From NCBI RefSeq assembly GCF_900156285.1, contig NZ_FTNC01000006.1, positions 62,001 to 126,000 of the forward strand: 64,000 bases of DNA, in the 5' to 3' direction. Below are positions 62,460 through 64,000 of the stretch, one piece after another. This DNA comes from Halanaerobium kushneri (GTDB lineage: Bacteria; Bacillota; Halanaerobiia; Halanaerobiales; Halanaerobiaceae). Position 1 is the first letter of the stretch. Every line of letters begins with the position of its first letter. Position numbers and translations under genes: made by a program. The notes below the pieces were generated by a model that did not search any database, had not been told where the DNA came from, and was given only the letters and a program-made list of their open reading frames with translations.

Positions 62460-62945
62460 TTAACTATCGACTTTTTTTAGTTCTTCTATTTCGCGATTAC
62501 TTAAAACATTTTTTAGGTCAAGAAGCAGGAGAAGCTCACCATCTTTATCAGCTCTACCAACTCCCTCAATATAATCACTATCTACTTTTCTGGCTAAATC
62601 AGGAAGGTTTACAATATTTTCTCTGGTTAAAGGCTCAATTTCTTTAACATCATCAACCATCATCCCCGCAGTTAAACCATCCAGCTCTACAATTATTATT
62701 TTCTCTTCTCTATTTTTTTTCTGCCCTTCAATATTAAGACGCAACTTTAAATCAACAACCGGAACAACAGCTCCCCTTAAATTAATTATTCCGCTGATAA
62801 AATCTGGACTATCAGGAACAAAGGTCATTTCTGTATTAGAAAGGATTTCTTTTGTTTGATTGATATTTACTCCAAATTTTTTGTCTGCCAGATAAAAAAT
62901 AACATACTGTTTTTTATCCCGGGTTATTTCTTTAAGCTCCAACAC
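62460..62945 (-). CDS. cheW: CheW chemotaxis coupling protein
   Basis: About 161 residues. The 9-base AGGAGGTGA ribosome site abuts the ATG at 62948, so GTG 62945 or TTG 62942 is more plausible as start. Beta-barrel CheW fold: YVIFYLADKKFGVNINQTKEIL, VPDSPDFISGIINLRGAVVPVVDLKLR, KIIIVELDGLTAGMMVDDVKEI, and C-terminal LLLLDLKNVLS. It links CheA to receptors. Second of two tandem cheW genes, separated from the first by a long hairpin. Confidence 0.95.
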   Translation of the reverse strand: MLELKEITRDKKQYVIFYLADKKFGVNINQTKEILSNTEMTFVPDSPDFISGIINLRGAVVPVVDLKLRLNIEGQKKNREEKIIIVELDGLTAGMMVDDVKEIEPLTRENIVNLPDLARKVDSDYIEGVGRADKDGELLLLLDLKNVLSNREIEELKKVDS

Positions 62946-62982
62946 CATCACCTCCTGTACATTTATAAAACCTTTTTTCAGA

Positions 62983-63033
62983 ATAAAACTTTCCTCTGCT
63001 TCATTTATCAGCTAAAAATTTAGCAAAGGAAAG
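62983..63033 (-). terminator. Terminator-like hairpin between the two cheW genes
   Basis: Arms 62989-63000 and 63022-63033 give a 12-pair stem (CUUUCCUUUGCU with AGCAGAGGAAAG, one G-U) and a 21-base loop, followed by TTTTAT on the minus strand. A weak terminator or processing site. Confidence 0.5.
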
Positions 63034-63044
63034 CTCTTGATAAC

Positions 63045-63536
63045 TTATTGGGTAAAAAGTGTTTTTTCTAAGTCCAGCAGAATCAAAAGATGATCCTCAT
63101 CACGAGCGCAGACCCCGCGCAGGTAATCCTGACGCAATCCACTTTCCACATCAGGAGCCGGAGTAATACTATCTTCTTCTAACCAGACAATACCTTCAAT
63201 ATGATCTACCTGGATTCCCAGCAACATATCGTTAACTTCCACGGTAATAGTTCGCTGTTCATCTTTTTCAAAATCTCCACTATCCTGATCTATTTCAAAG
63301 CGGCTGTGCAGATCAACAACTGGAACAATTATCCCCCTCAAATTAATAACACCTACAACATGTTCATCCGTATTGGGAACATTTGTTATTTGAGCAGATT
63401 TGATAATTTCTCGAGTATATTCTATTTCTATCCCGTATTCTTCTTCTCCAATATTAAAAACTACATATTGAGCCTGACCGCTTTTTTTATTATTTTTAGC
63501 ATTTTCTAAATCTACGCGTTCTTGAGCTGTCTCCAT
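63045..63536 (-). CDS. cheW: CheW chemotaxis coupling protein
   Basis: 163 residues from ATG 63536 (GGGGTG upstream). A TTG start 12 codons earlier overlaps the MCP end and is rejected. CheW fold: YVVFNIGEEEYGIEIEYTREII, VPNTDEHVVGVINLRGIIVPVVDLHSRF, TITVEVNDMLLGIQVDHIEGIVWL, ending LLILLDLEKTLF. More acidic and divergent from the second cheW, so not a recent duplicate. Follows the MCP gene by 13 bases. Confidence 0.95.
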   Translation of the reverse strand: METAQERVDLENAKNNKKSGQAQYVVFNIGEEEYGIEIEYTREIIKSAQITNVPNTDEHVVGVINLRGIIVPVVDLHSRFEIDQDSGDFEKDEQRTITVEVNDMLLGIQVDHIEGIVWLEEDSITPAPDVESGLRQDYLRGVCARDEDHLLILLDLEKTLFTQ

Positions 63537-63549
63537 AATCACACCCCAT

Positions 63550-64000
63550 TTATGAAATTTTAAATTCTCCAACTAATTCTTTTAATTCAACTGTCATCTC
63601 AGTCAGACTATCAACTGCCTGGTTAAGATTTTCCATCGACTCTGATTGTTGCTGAACAGAATCGGAAATCTGATCACTATTAACTGCCTGCTCTTCTGTA
63701 ACTTTAGAAATATCCTGACTTCCTTTTGAAAGCTCGTTAACAGAGGCAGCTGTTTCTTTAACCTGAGCAACAACATCCTTAATTTTATCAGTAATATTGT
63801 TGAAGGTTTTACCAGTTTCAGAAACAGAATTTGCTCCTGTTTTAATCTGGTCATTGGTATTATTGATAACACCAACTGTAGCCTTTATTTCATCCTGCAG
63901 GTTATCAACTAGGCCTTTAATCTCATCGGTTGATCCCTTAGTTTCTTCAGCTAATTCTCTAATTTCGTCTGCCACTACTGCAAATCCTCGCCCGGCTTCT
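63550..64000 (-). CDS. Methyl-accepting chemotaxis protein (partial, C-terminal 149 residues)
   Basis: The gene begins beyond the right edge. The visible part starts just after the signalling hairpin (EAGRGFAVVADEIRELAEETK), the most conserved MCP tip segment. A long coiled coil follows (DNLQDEIKATVGVINNTND, SQDISKVTEEQAVNSDQISDSVQQQS) and ends ELVGEFKIS. Gln/Glu pairs suitable for methylation and CheD deamidation occur in the coil. The sensory domain and membrane topology are outside the window. Confidence 0.95.
   Translation of the reverse strand, partial: EAGRGFAVVADEIRELAEETKGSTDEIKGLVDNLQDEIKATVGVINNTNDQIKTGANSVSETGKTFNNITDKIKDVVAQVKETAASVNELSKGSQDISKVTEEQAVNSDQISDSVQQQSESMENLNQAVDSLTEMTVELKELVGEFKIS

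Overview
The window is a low-GC, AT-rich chromosomal segment. Every protein-coding gene I can support (65 complete, 2 truncated by the window edges) lies on the minus strand, so transcription runs from position 64000 down to 1. The gene set suggests an anaerobic diderm Firmicute, most likely of the Halanaerobiales (Halanaerobium-like). It combines Firmicute regulators (CggR, HprK, WhiA, YvcK, RapZ, CheC/CheD/FliY) with outer-membrane machinery (TolC-type channel, FlgH L-ring, FlgI P-ring, a LolA-like protein and a beta-barrel protein). The genus is inferred from protein character and gene order; no database was searched.

Layout in transcription order. (1) 64000-61343: end of an MCP gene, two cheW, cheC, cheD, then cheY (61203-60850) from its own promoter. 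(2) 60757-28744: one very long flagellar cluster, flgB-flgC-fliE-fliF-fliG-fliH-fliI-fliJ-motE-like-fliK-flgD-'flagellar operon protein'-flgE-flbD-motA-motB-fliL-fliM-fliY-fliO-fliP-fliQ-fliR-flhB-flhA-flhF-flhG-pilZ-hypothetical-fliA-fapA-flgF-flgG-flgA-flgH-flgI-flgJ. It is headed by a cyclic-di-GMP-I riboswitch followed directly by an intrinsic terminator. (3) 28716-28016: a tryptophan transporter gene (trpP) with a strong promoter, a leader rich in spaced GAG/UAG triplets, and its own terminator. (4) 27978-22296: MarR regulator, MMPL/RND transporter, LolA-like protein and beta-barrel protein, apparently an envelope export cassette, followed by a short ferredoxin gene. (5) 21727-4271: glyA, a HAD phosphatase, a DUF624-like membrane protein, ROK glucokinase, hprK, a glucodextranase-C-like surface protein, a squalene/phytoene-synthase-like enzyme, rapZ, yvcK, whiA, then the CggR-controlled lower-glycolysis operon cggR-gap-pgk-tpiA-gpmI-eno, closed by a clear terminator. 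(6) 4208-1: a TetR-controlled tripartite efflux operon (tetR, tolC-like, adaptor, RND pump), the pump truncated at the left edge.

The most interesting content is non-coding. The riboswitch places roughly 32 kb of flagellar genes under c-di-GMP control. Two matching three-way-junction RNA elements precede flgE and flgG, with sequence-conserved parts and compensating stem changes. A long stable hairpin follows flgE. A tandem-repeat leader precedes fliK. The trpP leader looks like a TRAP-type target. Twin operators mark the tetR and marR promoters, and a repeated CggR-type operator lies in front of cggR. There are no rRNA or tRNA genes, CRISPR arrays, insertion sequences or prophage genes in the window.
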